64,000 nucleotides of DNA, from contig NZ_BSFQ01000035.1 of assembly GCF_027922425.1 (NCBI RefSeq), positions 1-64,000 on the forward strand, written 5' to 3'. A program made the translations under genes and the position numbers. Every line of letters starts with the position of its first letter. Position 1 is the stretch's first letter. The notes beneath the pieces were generated by a model, which saw only the letters and a list, made by a program, of their open reading frames with translations, was not told the origin of the DNA and did not search any database. This document shows positions 1 to 7,927 of the stretch, in pieces. The DNA is from Pseudonocardia halophobica. GTDB taxonomy: Bacteria; Actinomycetota; Actinomycetes; Mycobacteriales; Pseudonocardiaceae.

Positions 1-94
1 AAGCCACCAACGACAAGAACCGATCAGCCACACCCTGCCGTCGCGGGCGTCCGGAACACCTCGTCCCGAACATCAACAACCTTACGGAGGACCG

Positions 95-1321
95 ATGCGG
101 GTCGCCCGCCACCGTGTTCCCGCGTGGACCGGCCCGCGCGCCGCGATCGCGCTGGTCCAGGTCCTGGGGCTCGCGGTGTGGTTCTCGGCCTCGGCGGTGG
201 TGCCGCGGTTGCGGGTCGAGTGGGGCATCGGCGACGCCACGGTCGTCTGGCTGACGGTCTCGGTCCAACTCGGGTTCGTCGCGGGCGCGGTCACCTCGGC
301 CGTGTTCACGCTGCCGGACCGGGTGCGCCCGCACCGGCTGCTGGCCTGGTCCGCGCTCGGCGCCGCCGTGTGCACGCTGGTGCTGGCCACCGTCGTCGAC
401 TCTCCCGGGCCCGCGCTCGCCCTCCGCGCGCTGACCGGCGTCCTCCTCGCCGGGGTCTACCCGGTCGGCATGAAGCTCACGACGTCCTGGTCCGGGCCGG
501 GGAGCCGGTTCCGCGACCTCGGTGTGCTGGTCGGGGCCCTGACGCTCGGCTCGGCCCTCCCCCACCTGCTCGGCGGCCTCGCCGGACCGGCCCTGCCCTG
601 GCGCGGCGTCCTGCTCGGCGCCGCGGCGGCGGGCCTGCTGGCCGCGCTGCTCGCCGCCACGCTCGTCCGGCCCGGCCCGGGGCACGCGCCCGCGCCGCCG
701 CCCCACAGCCGGTACGCCGTGCGGATGCTCCGCGAACGCGGGCCGCGGCTCGTGGTGTGCGGCTACCTCGGGCACATGTGGGAGCTCTACGCCTTCTGGA
801 CCTGGCTGCCGGCCTACCTCGCCGCCGCCCCGGCCGCGACCACCCAGCCGCGCGGGCTGCCGATCGAGCTGGTCGTGTTCGCGACCTCCGGCCTCGCGGG
901 CGCCGTGGGCTGCGCGGTGGCCGGCCGGGTGGCGGACCGGGTGGGGCCGGCGCCCGTCGCGATCACCGCGCTGGCCGTCAGCGGCACGTGCTGCCTGCTC
1001 TCGCCGGTGATGATCGGTGCCGGTACGCCGGGGCTGGTCGTGTTCTGCGCGGTGTGGGGCGCGTCGGTGGTCGCGGACTCCGGCGTGTTCACCGGCGCGC
1101 TGAGCGACGTCGCCGACCGCCGGTACGTCGGCACCGCGCTGACCACGCAGACCGCGCTGGGTTTCCTGCTCACCGCGGTGAGCATCCAGGTGGTCCCACT
1201 CGTCGCGGCCGCCGGCGGGTGGCCGGCCGCGCTGCTCGTCCTGCTCCCGGGCCCGGTGCTCGGCGTGCTGGCCATGCGGTCCCTGCTCCCCACCGCCCCG
1301 GAGGTGCCGGCCCGGGCCTGA
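95..1321 (+). CDS. MFS transporter
   Basis: A 408-residue, almost wholly hydrophobic protein with about 12 predicted membrane segments, the usual size for the major facilitator superfamily. The loop near residues 71-80 (LPDRVRPHRL) and the repeat near 270-280 (GRVADRVGPAPVAI) sit where the family's loop 2-3 and loop 8-9 motifs fall. The order of helices resembles the CynX/NimT-like branch, but no residue identifies the substrate. ATG is preceded by a good ribosome site (ACGGAGG, 4 nt away). It stands alone; the next gene starts 150 bp downstream. The superfamily call is firm and the substrate is unknown. Confidence 0.85.
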   Translation: MRVARHRVPAWTGPRAAIALVQVLGLAVWFSASAVVPRLRVEWGIGDATVVWLTVSVQLGFVAGAVTSAVFTLPDRVRPHRLLAWSALGAAVCTLVLATVVDSPGPALALRALTGVLLAGVYPVGMKLTTSWSGPGSRFRDLGVLVGALTLGSALPHLLGGLAGPALPWRGVLLGAAAAGLLAALLAATLVRPGPGHAPAPPPHSRYAVRMLRERGPRLVVCGYLGHMWELYAFWTWLPAYLAAAPAATTQPRGLPIELVVFATSGLAGAVGCAVAGRVADRVGPAPVAITALAVSGTCCLLSPVMIGAGTPGLVVFCAVWGASVVADSGVFTGALSDVADRRYVGTALTTQTALGFLLTAVSIQVVPLVAAAGGWPAALLVLLPGPVLGVLAMRSLLPTAPEVPARA

Positions 1322-1471
1322 CCGGCCGGCCGACCCCGCCGTCCCCCGATCGCCCGACACCGGGATCGACCCGCGGGCCGTCCGGTCGCCCGACGGTGCC
1401 GGCCGCGCCGCGGCGCGACCCTTCTCCCGTGCCGCGGGAACCACCCGCGCAAGGCCGGAAGAAGGCTCGCC

Positions 1472-1990
1472 ATGACCGCCCCCTACGGATTCGCCGTCAC
1501 CCCGGAGACCGTCTACCCCACCCGCCGCATCCCGTCCCCGCGCCCGGCCCGGCCCGCGGCCGACGCGGGCCGGCTGTGGTCGGGCGGGCTCGCCACCGCC
1601 GTGGTCGCGGCACTGGCCGGGCTGGTCGGCGCGCTCGTCGTGCGGGTCGTCGCGGGCTTCGTCCCGGGGGCGCACGCCCTCGTCACCGGCACCTTCGGCA
1701 CGGCCGGGATCGTCCTGCTCTGCACCCTCGCCGCGACGGCCGCCCTGGCCGCCACCGGCATCGCCCACCTGCTGCTGCTCTCGACCCCGCGGCCGCTGGA
1801 GTACCTGGGCTGGATCGTCGGGCTGGGCACCGCGGTCGCCGTCGTCCTGCCCTTCGTCACCACGGCGTCCCTCGGCGCGGCACTCGCCCTCGCCGCGGTG
1901 CACCTGGTGATCGGACTCGCCGTCGCCACCCTCACCGGCAGCGCGGCCGCCGCCTCGATGCGGGTCGCCGCCCGGGCCCGGGAGGTCTGA
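1472..1990 (+). CDS. DUF6069-like four-helix membrane protein
   Basis: A 172-residue protein with a polar, proline-rich N-terminus (about 35 residues) followed by four hydrophobic segments near residues 38-60, 77-100, 110-132 and 138-160. This layout matches small actinobacterial DUF6069 integral membrane proteins of unknown role. The start is supported by GAAGG about 10 nt upstream of ATG. It lies between an MFS permease and a reductase without evident functional linkage and is closed by a strong terminator hairpin. The family assignment is from memory of the architecture. Confidence 0.7.
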   Translation: MTAPYGFAVTPETVYPTRRIPSPRPARPAADAGRLWSGGLATAVVAALAGLVGALVVRVVAGFVPGAHALVTGTFGTAGIVLLCTLAATAALAATGIAHLLLLSTPRPLEYLGWIVGLGTAVAVVLPFVTTASLGAALALAAVHLVIGLAVATLTGSAAAASMRVAARAREV

Positions 1991-2003
1991 GCGCGCGAGT
2001 CGG

Positions 2004-2040
2004 GGCGACGCCCGGGCCGAAGGGGTGCCCGGGCGTCGCC
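2004..2040. terminator. Terminator-like hairpin after the DUF6069 gene
   Basis: A perfect 14-bp stem (GGCGACGCCCGGGC and its complement) with a 9-nt loop lies 14 bp after the stop of the preceding gene. There is no U-tract, as is common in high-GC actinobacteria. Confidence 0.75.
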
Positions 2041-2106
2041 GCCTGCGTGCTGTGACCCCGCCCGCCCTGCTCCTCGGTACCGATCTCCGCTTGTCACACT
2101 GGTGGC

Positions 2107-3378
2107 ATGGCGCCTGATCCCAGCCCCGTCCCCGGGTCCACCGACCTGCTCGTCGTCGGGGCCGGGCCGGCGGGGTCCGCGGCTGCCGCGTGGGCCGCCC
2201 GGCAGGGTCTGGACGTCGTCCTGGCCGACGCCGCGGTCTTCCCCCGGGACAAGACCTGCGGCGACGGGCTCACCCCCCGCGCGATCGCGGAGCTGGACCG
2301 CCTGGGGCTGGGCGAGTGGGTGCGCGGGCACGGCGCGAACCGGGGCCTGCGGGCGGCGGGCTTCGGGCAGGAGCTGCTGCTGGAGTGGCCGGGCGGGTCG
2401 CTGCCCTCCGAGGGCAGCGCGGTGGCCCGGACCGAGCTCGACGCGCGCATCCGCGAGGTCGCCCTCGAGGCCGGGGCCGTGCCGGTGCAGGGCGCGAAGG
2501 CCGTCGGAGTGGAACGCGACGGCGAGCGGGTCTCCGGCGTCACGTTCGCGCTGGCCGAGGGCGGGAGCGCCACGATCCGCTGCGAGCGGCTGGTCGTGGC
2601 CGACGGCGCCCGGTCGACGCTCGGCCGCGTGCTCGGCAGGGAGTGGCACAAGGACACCGCCTACGGCGTCGCCGCCCGCGGCTACATCCGCTCGGGCCGG
2701 CACGACGACCCCTGGATCTCCTCGCACCTGGAGCTGCGGGGCACCGAGAACGAGGTGCTCGCCGGGTACGGCTGGGTGTTCCCGCTGCACACCGGCGAGG
2801 TCAACATCGGCGTCGGCACGCTCGCGACCGACAAGCGCCCCGCGGGCGTCCAGCTCAAGTCGCTGATCGAGCACTACGCGACCCTGCGCCGCGAGGACTG
2901 GCAGCTCGACGGGCCGGTCCGGCTGGTCCGCTCCGCGCTGCTGCCGATGGGCGGGGCGGTGTCCGGGGTCGCCGGGCCGAACTGGGCGCTGGTCGGCGAC
3001 GCCGCGGGCTGCGTCAACCCGCTCAACGGCGAGGGCATCGACTACGGCCTGGAGACCGGCCGGCTCGTCGCGGAGCTGACGGCCAGCGAGAAGGACCTCG
3101 ACCGGGCCTGGCCCGCCACCCTGCGCGGGCACTACGGCCAGGCCTTCTCCATCGCCCGCCGGCTCGCCGGCCTGCTCACGATCCCGAGGCTGCTCCCGCT
3201 TGCCGGCCCCGTCGGCATGCGCTCGACCCCGCTGATGCGGGTCGCGCTGCGGGTCATGGGCAACCTGGTGACCGAGGAGGACACGGACCTGGTGGCGCGC
3301 GCCTGGCGGGCCGCCGGTCGGCTGTCCCTGCGGTTCGACGAGCGCCGGCCCTTCCCCGCGGCCGACCTGCCGAGCTGA
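2107..3378 (+). CDS. menJ: Geranylgeranyl/menaquinone reductase family flavoprotein (MenJ-like)
   Basis: A 423-residue FAD enzyme. The Rossmann motif VVGAGPAGSAAA lies near residues 14-25, the family hallmark CGDGLTPRAI near 51-60, and the second FAD motif GDAAGCVNPLNGEGI near 298-312. These are the features of the geranylgeranyl-reductase family, in which mycobacterial MenJ (Rv0561c, about 408 aa) saturates one isoprene unit of menaquinone. Reduction of a polyprenyl chain at the membrane is therefore the expected role. Unlike in mycobacteria, no nuo or men genes are adjacent. A weak -10 (CACACT) 6 nt before ATG and the lack of a Shine-Dalgarno sequence suggest a leaderless mRNA. Confidence 0.8.
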   Translation: MAPDPSPVPGSTDLLVVGAGPAGSAAAAWAARQGLDVVLADAAVFPRDKTCGDGLTPRAIAELDRLGLGEWVRGHGANRGLRAAGFGQELLLEWPGGSLPSEGSAVARTELDARIREVALEAGAVPVQGAKAVGVERDGERVSGVTFALAEGGSATIRCERLVVADGARSTLGRVLGREWHKDTAYGVAARGYIRSGRHDDPWISSHLELRGTENEVLAGYGWVFPLHTGEVNIGVGTLATDKRPAGVQLKSLIEHYATLRREDWQLDGPVRLVRSALLPMGGAVSGVAGPNWALVGDAAGCVNPLNGEGIDYGLETGRLVAELTASEKDLDRAWPATLRGHYGQAFSIARRLAGLLTIPRLLPLAGPVGMRSTPLMRVALRVMGNLVTEEDTDLVARAWRAAGRLSLRFDERRPFPAADLPS

Positions 3379-3391
3379 CCGGGAGCGGCGG

Positions 3392-3461
3392 TCAGGGCAG
3401 CGGCGTCGGGGCAGCGGCGTCAGGGCAGCGGCGTCAGGGCAGCGGCGTCAGGGCAGCGCGG
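3392..3461. repeat. 14-bp tandem repeat over the 3' end of the hydrolase gene
   Basis: Four copies of a 14-bp unit (TCAGGGCAGCGGCG, one copy with a single change) start at 3392, 3406, 3420 and 3434. A partial fifth copy at 3448 is the end of the hydrolase gene itself, whose TCA is the complement of its TGA stop. Because 14 is not a multiple of three, successive copies place TGA stops in all three minus-strand frames. Confidence 0.9.
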
Positions 3462-4188
3462 CCGCGTAGAGGTCGGCGAGGGCGGCCCAGTGCCGCTTCT
3501 CGGCGTCGGCGTCGTGCGTGGGGTTGTCCGGGACCGCGAAGCCGTGCCCGGCCGGGTAGGTCTCGAGGGTGTGCCGCACGTCGGCCGCGGTGAGGGCCTC
3601 GTCGAGCAGCGCGAACTGGTCCGGCCCGAACGACGCGTCGTCGTGCGCCCCGGCGACGTAGACCGTGGCCCGGACGTCGGCGGCGCGGTGGTGCGGGCTG
3701 TCCGGGTCGTCGGGCACCGCCAGCCGCCCGCCGTGGAACGACGCCGCGGCCGCGACCCTGCCGCCCAGCGCACCCGCCGCGATCAGCGCGGCCCGGCCTC
3801 CCATGCAGTAGCCCGTGGTGCCGACGGCGTCGCCGCGGACCTCGGGCCGGGCGAGCAGGGCGTCGACGTACGCGGCCGCGTCGGCCCCGATCGCCTGCGC
3901 GGTCAGCGGCCGGGCCAGCTCCCCCATCCGCGCCCGCTCGGCGGGGTCGCTGAACAGCGTCGCGACGTCGAAGGGCTCGAACCCGCCCGCGCGGTAGTAG
4001 ACGTCCGGCAGCAGCACCGCGTAGCCGAGATCGGCGAGGTGGTCGGCCATCCCCAGGAAGATCTCCCGCACCCCGCCCGCGTCCGGGTACATCAGCACGC
4101 CGCGCCAGGGCCCCTCCCCCTCCGGGGTGTGCAGCGTGGCGGCGCACTCGCCGTCGGGGGCCGGGATGGTCAGCGCGGTCCGGGGCAT
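3448..4188 (-). CDS. Dienelactone hydrolase family protein
   Basis: A 246-residue alpha/beta hydrolase. The nucleophile elbow GYCMGG has the Cys typical of dienelactone hydrolases (near residue 131). Asp in AGAHDD and His in GHGF complete the expected Cys-Asp-His triad. It should be a cytosolic hydrolase acting on small lactone or ester substrates; the natural substrate cannot be told. It is convergent with the menJ-like gene and followed by a MarR gene on the same strand upstream (89 bp away), which could be its regulator. The 3' end was duplicated into a 14-bp tandem repeat. Confidence 0.88.
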   Translation of the reverse strand: MPRTALTIPAPDGECAATLHTPEGEGPWRGVLMYPDAGGVREIFLGMADHLADLGYAVLLPDVYYRAGGFEPFDVATLFSDPAERARMGELARPLTAQAIGADAAAYVDALLARPEVRGDAVGTTGYCMGGRAALIAAGALGGRVAAAASFHGGRLAVPDDPDSPHHRAADVRATVYVAGAHDDASFGPDQFALLDEALTAADVRHTLETYPAGHGFAVPDNPTHDADAEKRHWAALADLYAAALP

Positions 4189-4277
4189 GCGGCCTCCGTC
4201 GGTGGGCGGTCGGGAGTGGTGGGGCCGAGCGTAGGACGCGGAACGGGGTGGGGCGATCAGCTGCGGGTGAACGCCGG

Positions 4278-4853
4278 TCAGGGCTCCCCGCGGGCCTCCG
4301 GGGAGAGCAGGTAGGCCGTGAGGGCGGTCGCGAGCTCGCCGAGGACCCGGTCGACGACGGCGAGCTCGTCCGCGCTCAGCGCACCGACCACACCGGACGC
4401 CCGGTGGCCGAGGGTGTCGAGCAGCTCGGCGGCCACGGCACGGCCGGCCTCGCGGCAGCCCAGCCGGATCCGGCGGCGGTCGGCGCGGTCCGGGTCGCGG
4501 CGGACGTGTCCGGACCGGACGAGCCGGTCGACGATCCCGGTGATCGCACCGGTGGTCAGCCGCAGCGTCTGGGCGAGCTCCCCGGGCGTCGCGGGGACGC
4601 CCGCGGACTCGGCGGCCGCGATCACCACGAGTGCGTGGACCTCGGTGGAGCGCATCCGCTGCCGGCGCGCGACCACCTCGACCACGCGCTCGACCCCCGC
4701 GCCCAGCAGGTGCACCCGGGTCCCGAGCGCCGCGACCCCGTCCGCGCGCACCGGCAGCACGGTCGCGTGGTCGTGGGCGTGCACCATCCGGGCGGCGCGG
4801 TCCTCGTGATCGGTGCCCGCGCGGGCGCGGTCGGCACAGGACGTGTCACTCAA
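4278..4853 (-). CDS. MarR family transcriptional regulator
   Basis: A 191-residue protein with a winged-helix core: TPGELAQTLRLTTGAITGIVDRLVRSGHVRRDPDRADRR is the recognition helix and wing region near residues 88-128, ending in the DxDRR motif of MarR proteins. About 45 N-terminal residues precede the core, so translation may start at an internal Met such as residue 23. It would act as a dimeric repressor responding to a small aromatic or acyl ligand. The neighbouring dienelactone hydrolase in the same orientation is a plausible target. Confidence 0.85.
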   Translation of the reverse strand: MSDTSCADRARAGTDHEDRAARMVHAHDHATVLPVRADGVAALGTRVHLLGAGVERVVEVVARRQRMRSTEVHALVVIAAAESAGVPATPGELAQTLRLTTGAITGIVDRLVRSGHVRRDPDRADRRRIRLGCREAGRAVAAELLDTLGHRASGVVGALSADELAVVDRVLGELATALTAYLLSPEARGEP

Positions 4854-5263
4854 CGTCGCCCGCCGTCCACCCGCGACTCGGCGTCGTGTGCATTCCCCGT
4901 CCTCCTCGCTCCACCCCTCGGACCTGTTAGGGCATCCTCACACACCTTTCGGGTAGGGGCGCGTCGGTCGTGTGCGGCAATCCGCCACGCAACCATTTCG
5001 CGACGATATGGAGTGTCGTGATCACCTCTGGTGAGGCAGGTCGTACGCTCAGCGCAGCCGTTCGCGCACGGTCCGCTCAGCCACTGCGGGAAGCACGAGA
5101 GGCGACCCGCCCGACGTTTTCCATTGTGTACCTGGGCGAGTACCACTCAGCCGCGCACGAATGCGCCCGGCAATTCCGCGCTCCTACCGAATGGCGCCGA
5201 CCGAAGTCCTTCGACCGGCGTGACAGTGGTCACGCTGCGCGTCCGACGCCGCCGGATGCGTCC
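4854..5263. other. 410-bp intergenic region, no confident gene
   Basis: This stretch is visibly less GC-rich than its surroundings and holds the presumed marR promoter. It contains a GTGAC-N4-GTCAC inverted repeat at 5220-5233 and CACC/GGTG repeats near 5020-5030. Open frames exist on both strands, but none has a clear ribosome site or recognisable domain. Confidence 0.6.
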
Positions 5264-6775
5264 TCAGCCCTGTTCGCGGCGGGGCGCGGGGACGCCCCGG
5301 GAGGCGTGGCCGAGGTCGCGGGAGTGGCGGGGATCGGCGCCCCGGTTCCGGTGCGGGTCGAGGAGGATCGGCGGGGCCTGGACCGGGATGCGGCCCGGGT
5401 CGGTGGCGTGCCGCGGCACGGGCAGCGGTCCGGGCGGGACGCGACCGTCCGCGCCGCCCTCGGGACCGACGCCGCTGCGCGTGGCGGTCACGTCATAGCC
5501 CGTCTCGGCGTGCTCGTGCAGGTCCAGCCCGCCCGCCTCGGCCTCCGCCGACGCCCGGAACCCGATGGTGACGCGGATCAGGTAGCCGAGCAGGAGGGTG
5601 ACGACGAACGAGTAGCCCGCGACCACCCCGGCCGCGACCGCCTGCCGGCCGAGCTGGGTGAACCCGCCGCCGTGGACCAGGCCGTCGGCGGGCAGGGCCG
5701 CGTTGACGGCGGTGGTGCCGAACACGCCGACGAGCAGGGTGCCGACGAGCCCGCCGACCAGGTGGATCGCGACGACGTCGAGCGAGTCGTCGAGCCGCAA
5801 CCGCCACTTGAGCGCGCAGGTCAGCGGGCAGATCACGCCGGCGACCACGCCGATCGCGATCGCGCCCCAGAGGTCCACGAACCCGCAGGCGGGCGTGATC
5901 GCGACGAGCCCGGCGACGGCCCCGGACGCCGCACCGAGCGTGGTCGGGCGCCCGGTCCGCAGCTGCTCGACGAGCAGCCAGGCCAGCACGGCCGCGCACG
6001 TCGCGACCGTGGTGTTGGCGAAGGCCATGGCCGCGAGGCCGTCGGCGGACAGGGCCGATCCCGCGTTGAACCCGTACCAGCCGAACCACAGCAGCGCCGC
6101 GCCCAGCACGGTGAAGGGCAGGTTGTGCGGCCGGGCGACGACGTCCGGCCAGCCCTTGCGCCGGCCCAGCACGACGGCCAGCGCGAGCGCCGCGGCGCCG
6201 GCGTTCATGTGCACGACGGTGCCCCCCGCGAAGTCGACGGCCTGCAGCCGGTTCGCGATCCACCCGCCGACGGCGTCGGGCGCGAGGAACCCGTCGAAGG
6301 CGAAGACCCAGTGGCCGACCGGGGCGTAGACGAGCACGCTCCACAGCGCCACGAACACGACCCACGGCCAGAACCGGGTCCGCTCCGCGACCGCGCCGGA
6401 GATCAGCGCGGGCGTGATCACCGCGAACATCAGCTGGAACATCGCGAACGCCAGCACCGGCACCGCGTGCGCGCCCGGCCAGGGCACGCCGTCGCCGGCG
6501 AACCCGGCGAGCTGCGTGACCGACCAGTGGTCACCGGCCGTGCCGATGGAGCCGATCAGGCCGGGGCCCCCGTCGTCGCCGAAGGTCAGGTCGAAGCCGA
6601 CCACGGCCCACACCAGGCCGACCACCACGAGGCAGACGACGTTGGCCATCAGCATGTTCAGGACGCTCTTCGCCCGCACCATTCCGGCGTAGAAGAATGC
6701 GAGGCCCGGGGTCATCAGCATGACCAGGGCGGCGCTCGCCAGCACCCAGGCGGTGTCGCCGGTGTTCGCGCTCAC
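5264..6775 (-). CDS. amt: Ammonium transporter
   Basis: With the GTG start at VSANTGDTAWVL the protein has 503 residues and about 11 membrane segments. Family signatures include TPGLAFFYAGMVRAKSVLNMLM (first helices), DFAGGTVVHMNAGAAAL and LLWFGWYGFNAGSAL, with the pore His pair recognisable in VVHMNAG and AIHLVGG. It conducts ammonium or ammonia across the membrane. The longer frame upstream of GTG is polar and Arg-rich and is unlikely to be translated. The cytosolic C-terminal tail is long (about 110 residues). No glnB/glnK or glnD follows, unlike many actinobacterial amt operons. A GlnR-like site lies 150 bp upstream. Confidence 0.92.
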   Translation of the reverse strand: MSANTGDTAWVLASAALVMLMTPGLAFFYAGMVRAKSVLNMLMANVVCLVVVGLVWAVVGFDLTFGDDGGPGLIGSIGTAGDHWSVTQLAGFAGDGVPWPGAHAVPVLAFAMFQLMFAVITPALISGAVAERTRFWPWVVFVALWSVLVYAPVGHWVFAFDGFLAPDAVGGWIANRLQAVDFAGGTVVHMNAGAAALALAVVLGRRKGWPDVVARPHNLPFTVLGAALLWFGWYGFNAGSALSADGLAAMAFANTTVATCAAVLAWLLVEQLRTGRPTTLGAASGAVAGLVAITPACGFVDLWGAIAIGVVAGVICPLTCALKWRLRLDDSLDVVAIHLVGGLVGTLLVGVFGTTAVNAALPADGLVHGGGFTQLGRQAVAAGVVAGYSFVVTLLLGYLIRVTIGFRASAEAEAGGLDLHEHAETGYDVTATRSGVGPEGGADGRVPPGPLPVPRHATDPGRIPVQAPPILLDPHRNRGADPRHSRDLGHASRGVPAPRREQG

Positions 6776-6925
6776 GCGGGAGCGCAGGCTCGGGGAACCG
6801 GCCCCGGTGTACCGCCGATCATGCTGCCCACCACCGCCTTCTCCGTGCCGTGCCGTCCACACCGGTGTCCCGACGCGCGGCCAGCCTAGGCCGCGCGCCC
6901 TCCGCTGCCGGACGGCCGGAGGGAT

Positions 6926-6942
6926 GTTAACGAACCGGTAAC
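6926..6942 (-). promoter_or_regulatory. Possible GlnR box upstream of amt
   Basis: On the amt-coding strand the sequence reads GTTACCGGTTCGTTAAC, close to the GTnAC-N6/7-GaAAC pairs bound by the nitrogen regulator GlnR. It is 151 bp before the GTG start, in an AT-rich pocket. This is a motif match by eye only. Confidence 0.4.
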
Positions 6943-7048
6943 CCCTTTCGCGAATGGTCCGCAGCACGATTCCGGACACATTTCCACTGTCCGTGCACGC
7001 GTGATCACGATGGGCAGTTCTCGACGGTTCCGCGCGGTTCGCGCCGGC

Positions 7049-7909
7049 TCACTCCTCCCGGAAGCCGTGCAGCACCGCCGCCATGTCCTCGTCGGCGTGC
7101 CCGCGGGCCGCGGCGGCGGCGAAGCGGTCGTGCATGGCGTTCATGAGCCCGTCGGAGACACCGTGGGAGGCGAGCGCCTCGGCGATCAGGCCGGAGTCCT
7201 TGACCGCACCGTCGAGCGCGAAGGCGGGCGGGAACTCGCCCGCGATCATCGCCTTGCCCTTGAGCTGCGCGTACCCGCTGTCGAGCGGCCCGCCGGCGAT
7301 CGAGTCGAGCCACTGCTGCGGGTCGATCCCCAGCGCCTGCGCCAGTGCGACGGCCTGCCCGGTCGCGGTCACGATCGACAGCACCCACGAGTTCGCGACG
7401 AGCTTGAGCCGGTGCCCGTCCCCCGGACGGTCGCCGACCCAGACCGTACGCGAGCCGATGGCGTCGAACACCGGGGCGACGGCCGCGCGCACCTCCGCCG
7501 GCCCGCCCGCGAGGACCACCAGCTGCCCGGCCTCGGCGGGCTGGCGGGTGCCGAGCACGGGCGCGTCGACGAACGCGACGCCGTGCTCGCCGGCCAGCGC
7601 GGCCAGCCGCTCGGTGCCGTCGAGCCCGACCGTCGCGGTCTGCACCCAGGTCACGCCCGGCTCGGCCGCGGGGAGCGCGCGCTCCATGACCTCGGCGACC
7701 GAGTCGGCGTCGAACAGCATCGTGACGATCACGTCCGCGCCGGACACCGCCTCGGCGGGGTCCTCCGCGACCCGGGCCCCGGCGTCGGCGAGCGGGCGCG
7801 CCTTGTCCCGCGTGCGGTTCCACACAGTGGTCTCCAGGCCGGCCTTCGCCAGGTTGGTGGCCATCCCGGCGCCCATGATCCCGGTCCCGAGCACGGTCAC
7901 TGCGGTCAT
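7049..7909 (-). CDS. NAD(P)-dependent beta-hydroxyacid dehydrogenase
   Basis: A 286-residue member of the 3-hydroxyisobutyrate dehydrogenase family. The Rossmann motif VLGTGIMGAGMATNL lies at residues 5-19. An Arg follows beta-2 (WNRTRDKA), suggesting NADP. The substrate motif has drifted to DAPVLGTRQPAEAGQL near residue 116, and the catalytic Lys is in GHRLKLVANSW near 170. It should oxidise a short beta-hydroxy acid or reduce the matching semialdehyde. It starts 18 bp after the GH13 gene and is probably co-transcribed with it. The substrate is not determined by sequence. Confidence 0.85.
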   Translation of the reverse strand: MTAVTVLGTGIMGAGMATNLAKAGLETTVWNRTRDKARPLADAGARVAEDPAEAVSGADVIVTMLFDADSVAEVMERALPAAEPGVTWVQTATVGLDGTERLAALAGEHGVAFVDAPVLGTRQPAEAGQLVVLAGGPAEVRAAVAPVFDAIGSRTVWVGDRPGDGHRLKLVANSWVLSIVTATGQAVALAQALGIDPQQWLDSIAGGPLDSGYAQLKGKAMIAGEFPPAFALDGAVKDSGLIAEALASHGVSDGLMNAMHDRFAAAAARGHADEDMAAVLHGFREE

Positions 7910-7927
7910 CGTTCCTCCCGGAGAGCT

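Noticed and set aside
4850..5498. Possible small proteins in the marR-amt gap on either strand
   Set aside because: No ribosome site, no recognisable domain, and the plus-strand frame runs on as antisense to amt.
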